DNA from: a candidate division NC10 bacterium CSP1-5
Lineage (GTDB): Bacteria > Methylomirabilota > Methylomirabilia > Methylomirabilales > CSP1-5
Direction of reading: 5' to 3'
Length of the DNA stretch: 64,000 bases
Assembly (NCBI GenBank): GCA_001443495.1
Contig: LDXR01000002.1
Coordinates: 1-64,000, forward strand
Shown here: piece by piece, positions 45,114 to 53,194 of the stretch
Layout of the letters: every line of letters starts with the position of its first letter
How positions within the stretch are numbered: the first letter of the stretch is position 1
Made by a program: the position numbers and the translations under genes
The notes under the pieces: generated by a model
Databases searched by the model: none
What the model was told of the DNA's origin: nothing
What the model saw: the letters and a program-made list of their open reading frames with translations, nothing else

Positions 45114-45965
45114 GTGAAGGGATTCGATCGGAGCAGACGGTTTCTTTCGCCTCTTGTGATCCTCTGTCTCGTTGGGACGGGGGCGCAAGCCCTCGCAAGG
45201 CCCTCTCAATCCCGGACGCTCTCATCTCCATCTGTCACGGTAAGGGCAGCCCTCCTGATCCAAAGGGAATCGGGCCAGATCCTCTATGCAAAAGCGGAGG
45301 ATCAAAGACTTCCCCCTGCAAGCCTCACCAAGGTGATGACGGCCCTCGTCGCCCTCGAATCGGACTCACTCGAGGCGACGGTCACCATAGACCGCGAGTC
45401 CGTGGTGCGTCGTCGGCCGAAGATTGGTGTCAGACCCGGCGACCGGTTTGTCCTTCGAGACCTGGTGACCGCGATGTTGATCACGTCGGCGAACGACGCG
45501 TGTCTCGCGGTGGCGCAGCACATTGGGGGGAGCGAGGCGGAATTTGTGGCAATGATGAATGAGAAGGCGGCGGCCCTCGGCTTGGTCGATACCCATTTCT
45601 CGAATGCCTGCGGGTTTGATGGCCCGGACCACTACTCCAGCGCCCGCGATCTCGCGATCCTGACCGAGGAGGCCTTACAGGATGATGTATTTGCCGTAAT
45701 CGTTCGGACGGCCAAGACAGAGATTTCGACGATCGATGCACGGCGACATTTTCGACTCTCCAACACCAATCGTCTTCTCGTGAACCCGGATGTCACGGGG
45801 CTGAAGACCGGCTTTACGAGTGAGGCCGGCCATTGCCTGATTGCCACCGCCTCCAGGAACGGAAAGAGCCTGCTGCTGGTCGGTCTTCATTTTCGCCATC
45901 GGTGGGGGGGACCGATGGCATTACTTCGTTATGGATTTGCGAGGGTCCAGGGCGCAGAAGGGTGA
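45114..45965 (+). CDS. D-alanyl-D-alanine carboxypeptidase (S11 family)
   Basis: A 283-residue periplasmic penicillin-binding protein that trims the pentapeptide of peptidoglycan. A signal peptide spans about residues 1-28. The active-site triad motifs are SxxK (PASLTKVM), SxN (TSANDA) and KTG (GLKTGFT). It lacks the C-terminal beta domain and amphipathic anchor of PBP5, so it is probably soluble in the periplasm. Its start is GTG at 45114. It is convergent with the DUF4340 gene. Confidence 0.9.
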   Translation: MKGFDRSRRFLSPLVILCLVGTGAQALARPSQSRTLSSPSVTVRAALLIQRESGQILYAKAEDQRLPPASLTKVMTALVALESDSLEATVTIDRESVVRRRPKIGVRPGDRFVLRDLVTAMLITSANDACLAVAQHIGGSEAEFVAMMNEKAAALGLVDTHFSNACGFDGPDHYSSARDLAILTEEALQDDVFAVIVRTAKTEISTIDARRHFRLSNTNRLLVNPDVTGLKTGFTSEAGHCLIATASRNGKSLLLVGLHFRHRWGGPMALLRYGFARVQGAEG

Positions 45966-45974
45966 TGAGGGTCT

Positions 45975-47705
45975 TTATTCGAGCAGCGCAGCGGGGTCTT
46001 GGGGGAGGGATTTCAGGAAGGTCGAGGGGACGGCGTAGATGTCGGGGTGATCCTGCGTCTTGGCGTAGAGCAGATCCCCTTCGGTCTTTCCCAGGAGCAG
46101 CGTCCCGAGGGGCTTGCCGTCGGTCTTGGTGAGGGTCACGGTGGCGGCAGGCTTCTCGAGACCGTAGCGGCTCAGATCCGTCGGCTCTCGTGCCACCACC
46201 TTTTCCCACTTGAGATTCTTGATGTCGTTCAACAGGTCGGTCACGGCCGCATACTTCGTCTTCCCTTCTCGGGGCTTCTTGAGTTGCCAGCGGTCCTTCT
46301 GCTTCTCGAGGAGGATCTCTTGGCCATCCCTGGAGAGTCCCATCTTTCCCACGTCCCACATCTCGAAGCTTAGAAGCTGCCGGCGGCGCAGGTCGGAGGG
46401 CCCCTGGGTGAGCTGTTCAAAGAGTCGTGCCTCTACCAGGGCGACCGCTTGACCGGAGCCCACCCGGACATAGGCCCCTTCCCGCTTGTCTGCCCTGTTC
46501 AGGGCGAGGCTGGTCAGGGGCTTTTCCCCTTTGTCCCAGAGGCGGATGGTCACGGCCGGGGCGTCAAGACCGTAGGGCTTCAAGGTCTTCGCGTTATCGG
46601 TCACAAACTCTTTGACCCGAGCACGGACGAGGTCCCACAGCAAGTCCTCGACCACCCGCTGATCCGCTAACGCCTCCTCCGGCTCTTTGATCTTCCAGGT
46701 GTCCCCCTCCTTCGTGACGAGTGTCCGTCCCCTGGGACTTTCGAGTTCGATCCGGGCCACCTGTCCATGGTCAAAGTTGAGCAGCGTCCGGTCTCTCAGG
46801 TCGGCCGCGTGCTGCGGCAGGCCCTTGACAAAGGCCTCCTTTAGTTCGAGGATCTGTTGCTCACCCCGCCGCCGCGCATACAGACCCCCAGGTTTTTTCC
46901 GGGTTCCGAGGAGGAGGGTGGCCTCGGCTTCCCCTTCCAGGGCGAACGTGATCTCGCCTCGGGGAGGGTCGAGGCCAAGGCTGCCCAAATTCGCCGGAGG
47001 TTTGTCCAGGAAAGTTGTCACCTGGTCTTGAGTGACGGCCCGCAGGAAATCCGACATCTTGGCGGGATCGGCCTTGGCCTCGAGGGGGTGAATGATCCAC
47101 CACTCGTTCTTCTCTCGGCGCTCGAGGCGCAGTTGGAGGGAATTCCAGGAAACCCTCACCGTCCTCACTCCTTCGCGATCGATGAAGAGGGGGGCCTTGC
47201 TACGGAAGGCGAATGGCTCTCTTTCCAGAGAGGCCTTGACGGTCGCGGGGACGAGGAGGATTTTTTTCTCTCCGGGACGCCGGGCGTAGGCCGAGAAGCC
47301 GGCGGGTGCGGCAATGCCCACTTCCAGAGTAAAGGGTTGGTCTTTGTCCTTGAGCTGAACGGTCAAGACAATGGCGGGATTCTGGAGGCCGAACTCGCCG
47401 ATATTCTCCTGGGCCTCTAACGTTCGTTCGATCCTCGCCCGGGTCACGTTCCCCAAGAGGGCGATGATCTCCCTTTCATCCCCCCGGTCCTCCACCGGTT
47501 GGCTCATGCGCCATCCCTGCTCCTCTCTGATCAGGGTGATGACCGTTTCCCCGCGTCGGATGCTCAGGGTGCTGACCTCTTTCTCCTGGAACGGGACCAG
47601 CTTCGTCTCGTCCTGTTTCCGAGCCTCCCTGATTTCCAGGAAATAGTAGGCGAGGCCGAGCAGGGCGAGGACGCCGGCGAGGAGTAGGGTGGTGCGAAAC
47701 CTCAT
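45975..47705 (-). CDS. DUF4340 domain protein of a Gld-like ABC export operon
   Basis: A 576-residue protein with an N-terminal membrane anchor (FRTTLLLAGVLALLGLAYYF) and a long extracytoplasmic part. The latter has repeated modules of the type WRMSQPVEDRGDEREIIALL, WWIIHPLEAKADPAKMSDFL and WKIKEPEEALADQRVVEDLL, i.e. three or four tandem DUF4340-like units. Its function is unknown. It overlaps the GldG-like stop by 4 bp and is the last gene of the operon with an ABC ATPase, permease and GldG-like protein. Confidence 0.82.
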   Translation of the reverse strand: MRFRTTLLLAGVLALLGLAYYFLEIREARKQDETKLVPFQEKEVSTLSIRRGETVITLIREEQGWRMSQPVEDRGDEREIIALLGNVTRARIERTLEAQENIGEFGLQNPAIVLTVQLKDKDQPFTLEVGIAAPAGFSAYARRPGEKKILLVPATVKASLEREPFAFRSKAPLFIDREGVRTVRVSWNSLQLRLERREKNEWWIIHPLEAKADPAKMSDFLRAVTQDQVTTFLDKPPANLGSLGLDPPRGEITFALEGEAEATLLLGTRKKPGGLYARRRGEQQILELKEAFVKGLPQHAADLRDRTLLNFDHGQVARIELESPRGRTLVTKEGDTWKIKEPEEALADQRVVEDLLWDLVRARVKEFVTDNAKTLKPYGLDAPAVTIRLWDKGEKPLTSLALNRADKREGAYVRVGSGQAVALVEARLFEQLTQGPSDLRRRQLLSFEMWDVGKMGLSRDGQEILLEKQKDRWQLKKPREGKTKYAAVTDLLNDIKNLKWEKVVAREPTDLSRYGLEKPAATVTLTKTDGKPLGTLLLGKTEGDLLYAKTQDHPDIYAVPSTFLKSLPQDPAALLE

Positions 47706-49159
47706 GCCGACCGTCTCCGGCGGAGAAAGACGACGACCCAGGTGCTGATCATCGCGAGCGGCGGGAGGACGAGGATCCCCCAGAAGGCGACCCGCGCCTG
47801 ATGCGCGGTGAGGACCAGCGGCCTGAACTTGGCCTGCCGCGGGCGAATGGCGATCAGTTGTTCTTCCTCGGCGAGCCAGCTGACCGAATTCAAGAAGAGG
47901 TCCCGATTCCCCGCGAGATTCAGGTAATTGTTGTGAATAACGGCAGAGGTTCCGTAGGCGACAATCCGCCCCTTTTTCTGGTTCAGGGTTGAGGGTTCAG
48001 GGTTCAGGGTCTTCTCTGTCTTGGGGGCCTCGGTCGTCGGTCGTCGGTCATCGGTCGTCACCTCGACCGTCGCCACCGCCCCCACCGGCACTGGGCCCTG
48101 CCGATCCTTCCCCTCGTCATACCCGGCCTCTCCCCGGTCCAGGGCGGCCTTGTCGGTTTCGGCCCAGCTCCCGGAGCTAGTCCGTCCGAGCACCTGCACG
48201 GTGACCCCGGCCGGCAGTTCCTTGGCTGCATCCACCGTCCGCGCGAAAGGGAAGAAGGACGCCAGGGTGAAGTCTTGCGTGATCGGGTGCGGCTCGTACT
48301 GGGTGACCACCGGGAGGAGGTAATCCCCCCCGAAGGCCCGGCTCAGCCGATCCACGATGATATCCTTGCCCATCACGATGCCGTACTTCTTGAGGAGGTC
48401 GGTGAGTCCGGGGGCGGTGAAGGGATCGAGGAAGACCAAGAGCTTGCCCCCTCGTTTGACATAGGCCTCGATGAGTTGCAGCTCGGTTGGCAACGAATCG
48501 CTTTGGGGACCGGCGATGACAAGGACCGCCGCATCCTTGGGGACCTCCCTTTCGCGGAGCAGCAGGAGGGGCTTGACCTCGTACTGGACCTCGGTAAGCG
48601 CCTGCTTCACCTGGGAGAGGCCCTGCCGCGCGGTGCTTTCCAGCCCTGCCTCGCCGTGGCCGGTAAGGAAATAGAGGACTCGCTTCTCCTTGCGGAGGAG
48701 CTTGACCAGGGCGTTGGTGATCTTCTCCTCCTCGGCCCCCTGGAATTTTTCCTCTTTGCCTCCACTCTCGAGGACGATCGTCCCGTACGTCGTAATGCCG
48801 TACCGCCTCGCCAGGGCGGGGTGGCGGTCCGGGTCCACCAGCTCGAAGCGGAACTTGGGAGAGAAGTGGGCGTACTGGGCTAGAAGGTCCTGAGCGGCTG
48901 CCTTTCCCGGCTCGTCGGTCCGATAGAAGGCGACGGCGTGCACTTCGTTCTCCAACGATCTGAGGAGCTTGATAGATTGATCAGATAGGCTGTGGCGCCG
49001 CCCCTCGGTCAGATCCACCCGGACGTTATGGCGGATTGCTAACGCCTCGACCCCCACGACGATGGCAAGAAACAGCATCAAGGCCAGGGCCGTGTTCAGC
49101 CCGTACCGCGTCCCCCGACGACGCACCATCTCGTGGAGCCGTAAAAGCATTCGCCCCAT
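47702..49159 (-). CDS. GldG-like extracytoplasmic ABC-transporter auxiliary protein
   Basis: 485 residues. An N-terminal transmembrane helix (~20-42), the typical RVDLTEGRRHSLSDQSIKLL start, an IFT52/GldG-like region (FLTGHGE, LVIAGPQSDSL, GGKLLVFLDPF) and a C-terminal transmembrane helix are visible. It is part of the Gld-type ABC system in Bacteroidetes and similar exporters elsewhere. Residues ~370-395 (TTDDRRPTTEAPKTEKTLNP then EPSTLNQ) are encoded by heptad DNA repeats and are probably an inserted surface loop. Confidence 0.82.
   Translation of the reverse strand: MGRMLLRLHEMVRRRGTRYGLNTALALMLFLAIVVGVEALAIRHNVRVDLTEGRRHSLSDQSIKLLRSLENEVHAVAFYRTDEPGKAAAQDLLAQYAHFSPKFRFELVDPDRHPALARRYGITTYGTIVLESGGKEEKFQGAEEEKITNALVKLLRKEKRVLYFLTGHGEAGLESTARQGLSQVKQALTEVQYEVKPLLLLREREVPKDAAVLVIAGPQSDSLPTELQLIEAYVKRGGKLLVFLDPFTAPGLTDLLKKYGIVMGKDIIVDRLSRAFGGDYLLPVVTQYEPHPITQDFTLASFFPFARTVDAAKELPAGVTVQVLGRTSSGSWAETDKAALDRGEAGYDEGKDRQGPVPVGAVATVEVTTDDRRPTTEAPKTEKTLNPEPSTLNQKKGRIVAYGTSAVIHNNYLNLAGNRDLFLNSVSWLAEEEQLIAIRPRQAKFRPLVLTAHQARVAFWGILVLPPLAMISTWVVVFLRRRRSA
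47980..48060. repeat. Two heptad arrays inside the GldG-like coding sequence
   Basis: GGTTCAG-GGTTGAG-GGTTCAG-GGTTCAG-GGT (47980-48011) and CGGTCGT-CGGTCGT-CGGTCAT-CGGTCGT-C (48031-48059) are tandem 7-bp arrays of the two families otherwise found between genes. They are translated in frame as a Thr/Pro/Asp/Arg-rich loop. Confidence 0.8.
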
Positions 49160-49162
49160 GGG

Positions 49163-49930
49163 TTACCCCTTCCACCGTCGAACTTCGAGCGACTTCAGCG
49201 TCGCGAAGAGAAAGAAACTAGTCATGCCCAGATAGTAGGCGATGTCCTTCGTCTCCAACACCCCGCGGGCAAAGCTCGTGAGGTGCTCCACGATGGAGAG
49301 GTGGCGGAAGAGCGCGCCCCAGTCCCCTTCGGCGAGGGTCGCCCCCCAGCCGATGATCCACAACAGGAGTGAGGCGCCAAAGGCAAAGGCCCCCGCCACA
49401 ATCTGATTCTCCGTCAGGGAAGAGAAGAGAAGTCCCAGAGAGAGAAAGGCCATTCCCAACAGGAGGAGGCCCAGGTATCCGGTGAGGATGGGATACAGCT
49501 CGAGCTCGCTCCACCACGTGAGGAGGAGCATATAGAGGGCTGTAGTGGAGAGGAGGAGGGCATACAGAGCCGTGGCCGCCATGAACTTGCCCAACAGGAT
49601 CTCCCCATCCCGAAGCGGATAGGTGAGCAAGAGCTCTAACGTTCCCTGCTTCCGCTCCTCGGCGAACAGACGCATCGTGAGGAGGGGCATCAGAAACAGG
49701 AGCACCACGCCGAGATCGATGAAAAACGGTCGGACGATGCCATCGGTGACGTTGAGGCCCCTGGCGAGCCCTGGATTCATTGCGGCCTGGACGCTGATGA
49801 GACTCAGATAGGCCAGAATCGAATAAAAGAAATATCCGGAGATGACGAGGAAAAGCGTGAAGATGGCATACGCAATAGGGGAGGCGAAGTAGGAGCGCAT
49901 CTCTTTCTTGAATACCGCTAGCGTCCCCAT
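49163..49930 (-). CDS. ABC-2 type membrane permease (GldF-like)
   Basis: 255 residues and six predicted transmembrane segments. The opening GTLAVFKKEMRSYFASPIAY is characteristic of GldF/ABC-2 permeases. The ATG at 49930 follows TGAGGGATTC; a longer frame to 50008 runs into the heptad repeat. It partners with the ATPase upstream and the GldG-like protein 3 bp downstream. Confidence 0.88.
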   Translation of the reverse strand: MGTLAVFKKEMRSYFASPIAYAIFTLFLVISGYFFYSILAYLSLISVQAAMNPGLARGLNVTDGIVRPFFIDLGVVLLFLMPLLTMRLFAEERKQGTLELLLTYPLRDGEILLGKFMAATALYALLLSTTALYMLLLTWWSELELYPILTGYLGLLLLGMAFLSLGLLFSSLTENQIVAGAFAFGASLLLWIIGWGATLAEGDWGALFRHLSIVEHLTSFARGVLETKDIAYYLGMTSFFLFATLKSLEVRRWKG

Positions 49931-49940
49931 GAATCCCTCA

Positions 49941-50040
49941 GGTGATTGGTGACTAGTGATTAGTGAATAGTGTGGGGAGGACGCAACGAACGAAGAGTTG
50001 GCCCTCAATCACCAACCACCAACCACTATTCACCCGTCAC
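49941..50040. repeat. Inverted heptad arrays spanning the ATPase stop codon
   Basis: GGTGATT-GGTGACT-AGTGATT-AGTGAAT-AGTG (49941-49971) faces CAATCAC-CAACCAC-CAACCAC-TATTCAC (about 50006-50033). The right arm overlaps the last codons and the TAG stop (50026-50028) of the ABC ATPase gene. Confidence 0.65.
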
Positions 50041-50973
50041 GGGTTCTTCGGTGACCAGGCGTATAAAGATATCCTCCAGGCTCATGTCGACCGGTCTGAG
50101 CTCCAAGAGCCCCCAGCCGCTGGTACAGACGACCCGTGCGAGCTCCTGGCGCAGGTCCCGGTCCTTGTCCGTCTCGACGAGATACCGGCGCAGCGCCCCG
50201 GCCCCGTCCTTCATCGCGACCTGCAGGACGCCTGGCGCCTCGCGGAGTCTGACCGAGACCTGGTCCGGTGGCCCGTCAATCTGGAGCAGCACTTGGGTCG
50301 AACGCTGGAGGCGGCGGGTCAGGGTCTCTGGGGTGTCCACCGCCACGATGCGGCCCTCGTTGATGATGATCACCCGCTGACAGACCATGCTGACCTCGGG
50401 CAGGATATGCGTGGATAGAATCACCGTGCGTTTGCCCTGCATATCCCGGATGAGACTGCGGATTTCGATGATTTGCTTGGGATCAAGTCCGATGGTCGGC
50501 TCGTCGAGGATGAGGATGGGCGGGTCGCCGAGGAGGGCCTGGGCGAGTCCCACCCGCTGGCGATAGCCCTTGGAGAGCTTGCCGATGATCCGCCCTCGGG
50601 CATCCTGGAGGAGGCACCGTTCGATCGCCTCCCCGACCCGCTGGCGTCTGGTCAGCCGGGAAAGTCCTTTGGCCTCCGCCACGAAGCTCAGATATTGGGT
50701 CACGGTGAGGTCGGTGTACAGGGGAACGTGCTCCGGCAGGTAGCCGATCCGCCGCCGCACATCCAGGGCCTGGGTGCGGATGTCGTATCCGCCTACCCTG
50801 GCGGTGCCGGAGGTCGGAGGCATGTAGCACGAGAGGACGCGCATCGTGGTGGTCTTTCCGGCCCCGTTCGGACCGAGGAATCCCACCACCTCCCCCTGCT
50901 GCACCGTGAAGGTGAGGCTGTCAATGGCGGTCGTATTCCCGTAGACCTTTGTGAGCCCCTCTACCTCGATCAT
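50026..50973 (-). CDS. ABC transporter ATP-binding protein (GldA-like)
   Basis: A 315-residue ATPase with Walker A GPNGAGKTTTM, signature LSKGYRQRVGLAQ, Walker B ILILDEPTIGLDP and H-loop STHIL. The C-terminal ~85 residues form the extension seen in GldA/NatA exporters. It is first of a four-gene operon (ATPase, permease, GldG-like, DUF4340). The substrate is unknown. The last residues and stop codon coincide with a heptad-repeat array. Confidence 0.92.
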   Translation of the reverse strand: MIEVEGLTKVYGNTTAIDSLTFTVQQGEVVGFLGPNGAGKTTTMRVLSCYMPPTSGTARVGGYDIRTQALDVRRRIGYLPEHVPLYTDLTVTQYLSFVAEAKGLSRLTRRQRVGEAIERCLLQDARGRIIGKLSKGYRQRVGLAQALLGDPPILILDEPTIGLDPKQIIEIRSLIRDMQGKRTVILSTHILPEVSMVCQRVIIINEGRIVAVDTPETLTRRLQRSTQVLLQIDGPPDQVSVRLREAPGVLQVAMKDGAGALRRYLVETDKDRDLRQELARVVCTSGWGLLELRPVDMSLEDIFIRLVTEEPVTGE

Positions 50974-51146
50974 CGCGACCCCCGAAGATTATAATCCCTT
51001 CTACGGGAATGACAACCCCCCCTGCTCGATGACCGACGACCGTCAAGAGTCAGTGGCCCCTGTACGCCCCTCGCTCCAGGCCTCACATGAGCCCATGCGA
51101 GGAGGCGTGGTCCCGCTGATCGGCGGTTCGCCCTTCTTTTCTTCCT

Positions 51147-51385
51147 CAGGCGGCACGTTTAGGCCCCGAGCGACATTGCCGGGAGCGGCGGGGCCCCTCG
51201 GTAGGCGGCGGCCTGGGAAACCGAGGCGCGATCCGTGCTCGTTTCCTTGCACGGAGCGTGAACACGGAGGGACCCAGGCCGTAAGCCGCCGAACAGGGTC
51301 GTCGCGGGAGGCCAGAAGGGAGGGACCTACACGTGCCGCCTGTCTCATCTCCCGGCAAGGTCGCTCGGGACCTGCAGGTGCTGCC
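51147..51385 (-). repeat. TIR-flanked intergenic repeat element, copy 2 (inverted), plus a solo end
   Basis: The core is the reverse complement of copy 1 (GGCGGCTTACGGCC, CCTCCGTGTTCACGCTCCGTG, GCCTCGGTTTCCC). It is bounded by 17-bp inverted repeats with 16 matches (CAGGCGGCACGTTTAGG 51147-51163; CCTACACGTGCCGCCTG 51326-51342). A further copy of the terminal segment (GGTCGCTCGGGACCTGCAGG, running on into TGCTG) sits at about 51359-51383 in the opposite orientation to the core, so one end appears duplicated. Heptad arrays flank it (51027-51043 and 51450-51466). The 50974-51506 gap contains nothing else. Confidence 0.65.
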
Positions 51386-51506
51386 CAAGCCATCGAGCTC
51401 TTCGGCCGTCATTGCGGACTGCTGACAGCAGACTATTGATAGCTTTCCGCGGTCATCGGTCGTCGGACTTCGGCGAGCTCAGTCGAGCCGTCATCGGCAG
51501 TGACGG

Positions 51507-52871
51507 CTATGTCAGTTCGACACCTGCGAGCAGGCCCTGGACGTTGTCGAGCTTGTCCAGGGTGAGACATCGCTCGATAAGGAGGGATCGGGACGGCTCT
51601 GGAAGGATGCGGCGGGTGAGGGCGTGGAACTTGGCGATGAGCTCCTCCGGGGTCATCGGGTTTTTGGGATCGCCTTTGGGGAAATCGACCCGTGCCTCGT
51701 GTCGGATCCCCTGCGTGGTTTCGATCGTCACAACCGCAGGCCACTTGTCGGGGTAGACGCGGTCGAGTTCGGGATCTGTTTGAAGGACGACCGTGGACAT
51801 GAGGTGACGGACGGCTCGATCGCGGATTCCCTCTTGGGTGAAATCGTCCAGCCCGACCCTGCCGTGCAGGAGCGCTGTGGCGACGCAGTAGGGGATGCTG
51901 AACTTCGCGGCATAGGGGCTGGCCGGTTCTACCTTCTCAAGAAGATCCAGGGCCGCCGAGTAAACGCGGACGGTGATCTTCTTGATATCGGTCGGCTTGG
52001 CGTTGAGTCGGGTCTTGATGGCCAGGGCGGCGTCAATGCTCGAGTGGATGTGGTAGCACGCGGCGTGGGCCTTAAAGGAGTTCTCCAGGATCCGGAGGGG
52101 GCGCGTTCCCAGGCCTTCAGTCAGGCGGGCAAGCTCCGGGGCGGTAGAGGTGGCCTGGGCGAGGCCCTTCTCTCCCTCGAAGATCTGCGAGGCGGCTGTG
52201 AGTCCCTGCTCTGCAAGGAGGGCGGCGAGGAGCCCATCGGCCGCCGCCTTGGCAAGGTGGAGCTGCTTCGACATGGCCCCTTCCACCAGGAATTCCCACA
52301 GCCCTGCCGATTGGGTTCCCGCGCTCCCGAGCGCCCAGACGATCTGCTCCGGCGTCAGGCGGAGCAGCTTGCCGGCAGCCGCGGCGGCGCCAAAGACCCC
52401 GCATGTGGCCGTGGTCTGCCAGAAGTGGTAATGACTTGGTCCCAGCGCTTCACCTGCCCTGATCGCCACCTCGTATCCCGCCACGATGGCAGTCAAGAAT
52501 TCTCGGCCCGCGATGCCGTCCCGCTCGGCCACCGCGAGCGCGGCCGGGATGACGGGGGCCGCCGGATGAAGCACCGAGGGTTTGTGGAGGTCGTCCATCT
52601 CCACCACATGGGAGGAGGCAGCATTGACGAGCGCGGCAAAATGGGATGAGGTCTTGGATCCATCGGGAATCACCGTCGCCTGGGGTGTTCCCCCCAGCCC
52701 TCTGGCAACACGCACGAACATTTGGATGGGCCGGGTTTTCGATCCCGCGATGGCCGAGCCCAGCCAATCGAGGACGCAGAGCTTGGCCATCTCGATCACG
52801 TCGGCCGGCAGCCCGTCGGACCCCAGATCGGTAATGAAGCTAGCCAATTTTTCGGAGATCGTCTTTGCCAT
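51507..52871 (-). CDS. MmgE/PrpD family protein (2-methylcitrate dehydratase-like)
   Basis: A 454-residue protein of the MmgE/PrpD fold. Visible family blocks are VLDWLGSAIAGS near residue 30, ASSHVVEMDDLHKPSVLHPA, the helical core with GEALGPSHYHFWQTTATCGVFG, and KAHAACYHIHSSIDAAL. Members include 2-methylcitrate dehydratase and iminodisuccinate epimerase, and many are uncharacterised. No other propionate-cycle gene is near, so the substrate is open. The ATG at 52871 is the natural start. Confidence 0.88.
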   Translation of the reverse strand: MAKTISEKLASFITDLGSDGLPADVIEMAKLCVLDWLGSAIAGSKTRPIQMFVRVARGLGGTPQATVIPDGSKTSSHFAALVNAASSHVVEMDDLHKPSVLHPAAPVIPAALAVAERDGIAGREFLTAIVAGYEVAIRAGEALGPSHYHFWQTTATCGVFGAAAAAGKLLRLTPEQIVWALGSAGTQSAGLWEFLVEGAMSKQLHLAKAAADGLLAALLAEQGLTAASQIFEGEKGLAQATSTAPELARLTEGLGTRPLRILENSFKAHAACYHIHSSIDAALAIKTRLNAKPTDIKKITVRVYSAALDLLEKVEPASPYAAKFSIPYCVATALLHGRVGLDDFTQEGIRDRAVRHLMSTVVLQTDPELDRVYPDKWPAVVTIETTQGIRHEARVDFPKGDPKNPMTPEELIAKFHALTRRILPEPSRSLLIERCLTLDKLDNVQGLLAGVELT

Positions 52872-52967
52872 GATCTTTTCGGTTACCGCGTGGGCAGCTT
52901 ATGCAACTTTCATGCAAGCTGGCAATCCGAACGGCATCGGCCGGGCAGGTATCGCGATAATCCTAGG

Positions 52968-53084
52968 TTACGGATCGGAGCAGTCACGCATGAAGCCACA
53001 CCGGGGGCAGATGATCTTGCAGTGGATCTCCAGCATTTCGGCCCCACACACATCACACACATAGATGTCCTGTTGGGTTGTCAT
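52968..53084 (-). CDS. 38-residue zinc-ribbon protein
   Basis: A complete micro-ORF, ATG at 53084 to TAA at 52968. It has two CxxC knuckles (CDVC at 10-13, CPRC at 26-29) plus His21, Cys22 and Cys35, ending CGFMRDCSDP. This HCK-x-ICP-x-CG-x-x-RDCSDP pattern recurs in many bacterial genomes as a tiny hypothetical protein, as I recall, so it is likely real. It probably binds one zinc. It is 96 bp upstream of the MmgE/PrpD gene on the same strand. There is no strong ribosome site. Function is unknown. Confidence 0.72.
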   Translation of the reverse strand: MTTQQDIYVCDVCGAEMLEIHCKIICPRCGFMRDCSDP

Positions 53085-53194
53085 CGTAATGAGCTTATAC
53101 CCCTTTCCCGCCGCGTTCAAGGCCGATGCCCGTGGGGGTGTCGGGTACCCAGCACCCTTGGCCTATGGTATCATCAACCGGCAAGGAGGATCCG

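Noticed and set aside
47980-48060. CRISPR array
   Set aside because: The repeats are 7 bp long, contiguous and without spacers, and no cas genes are present.
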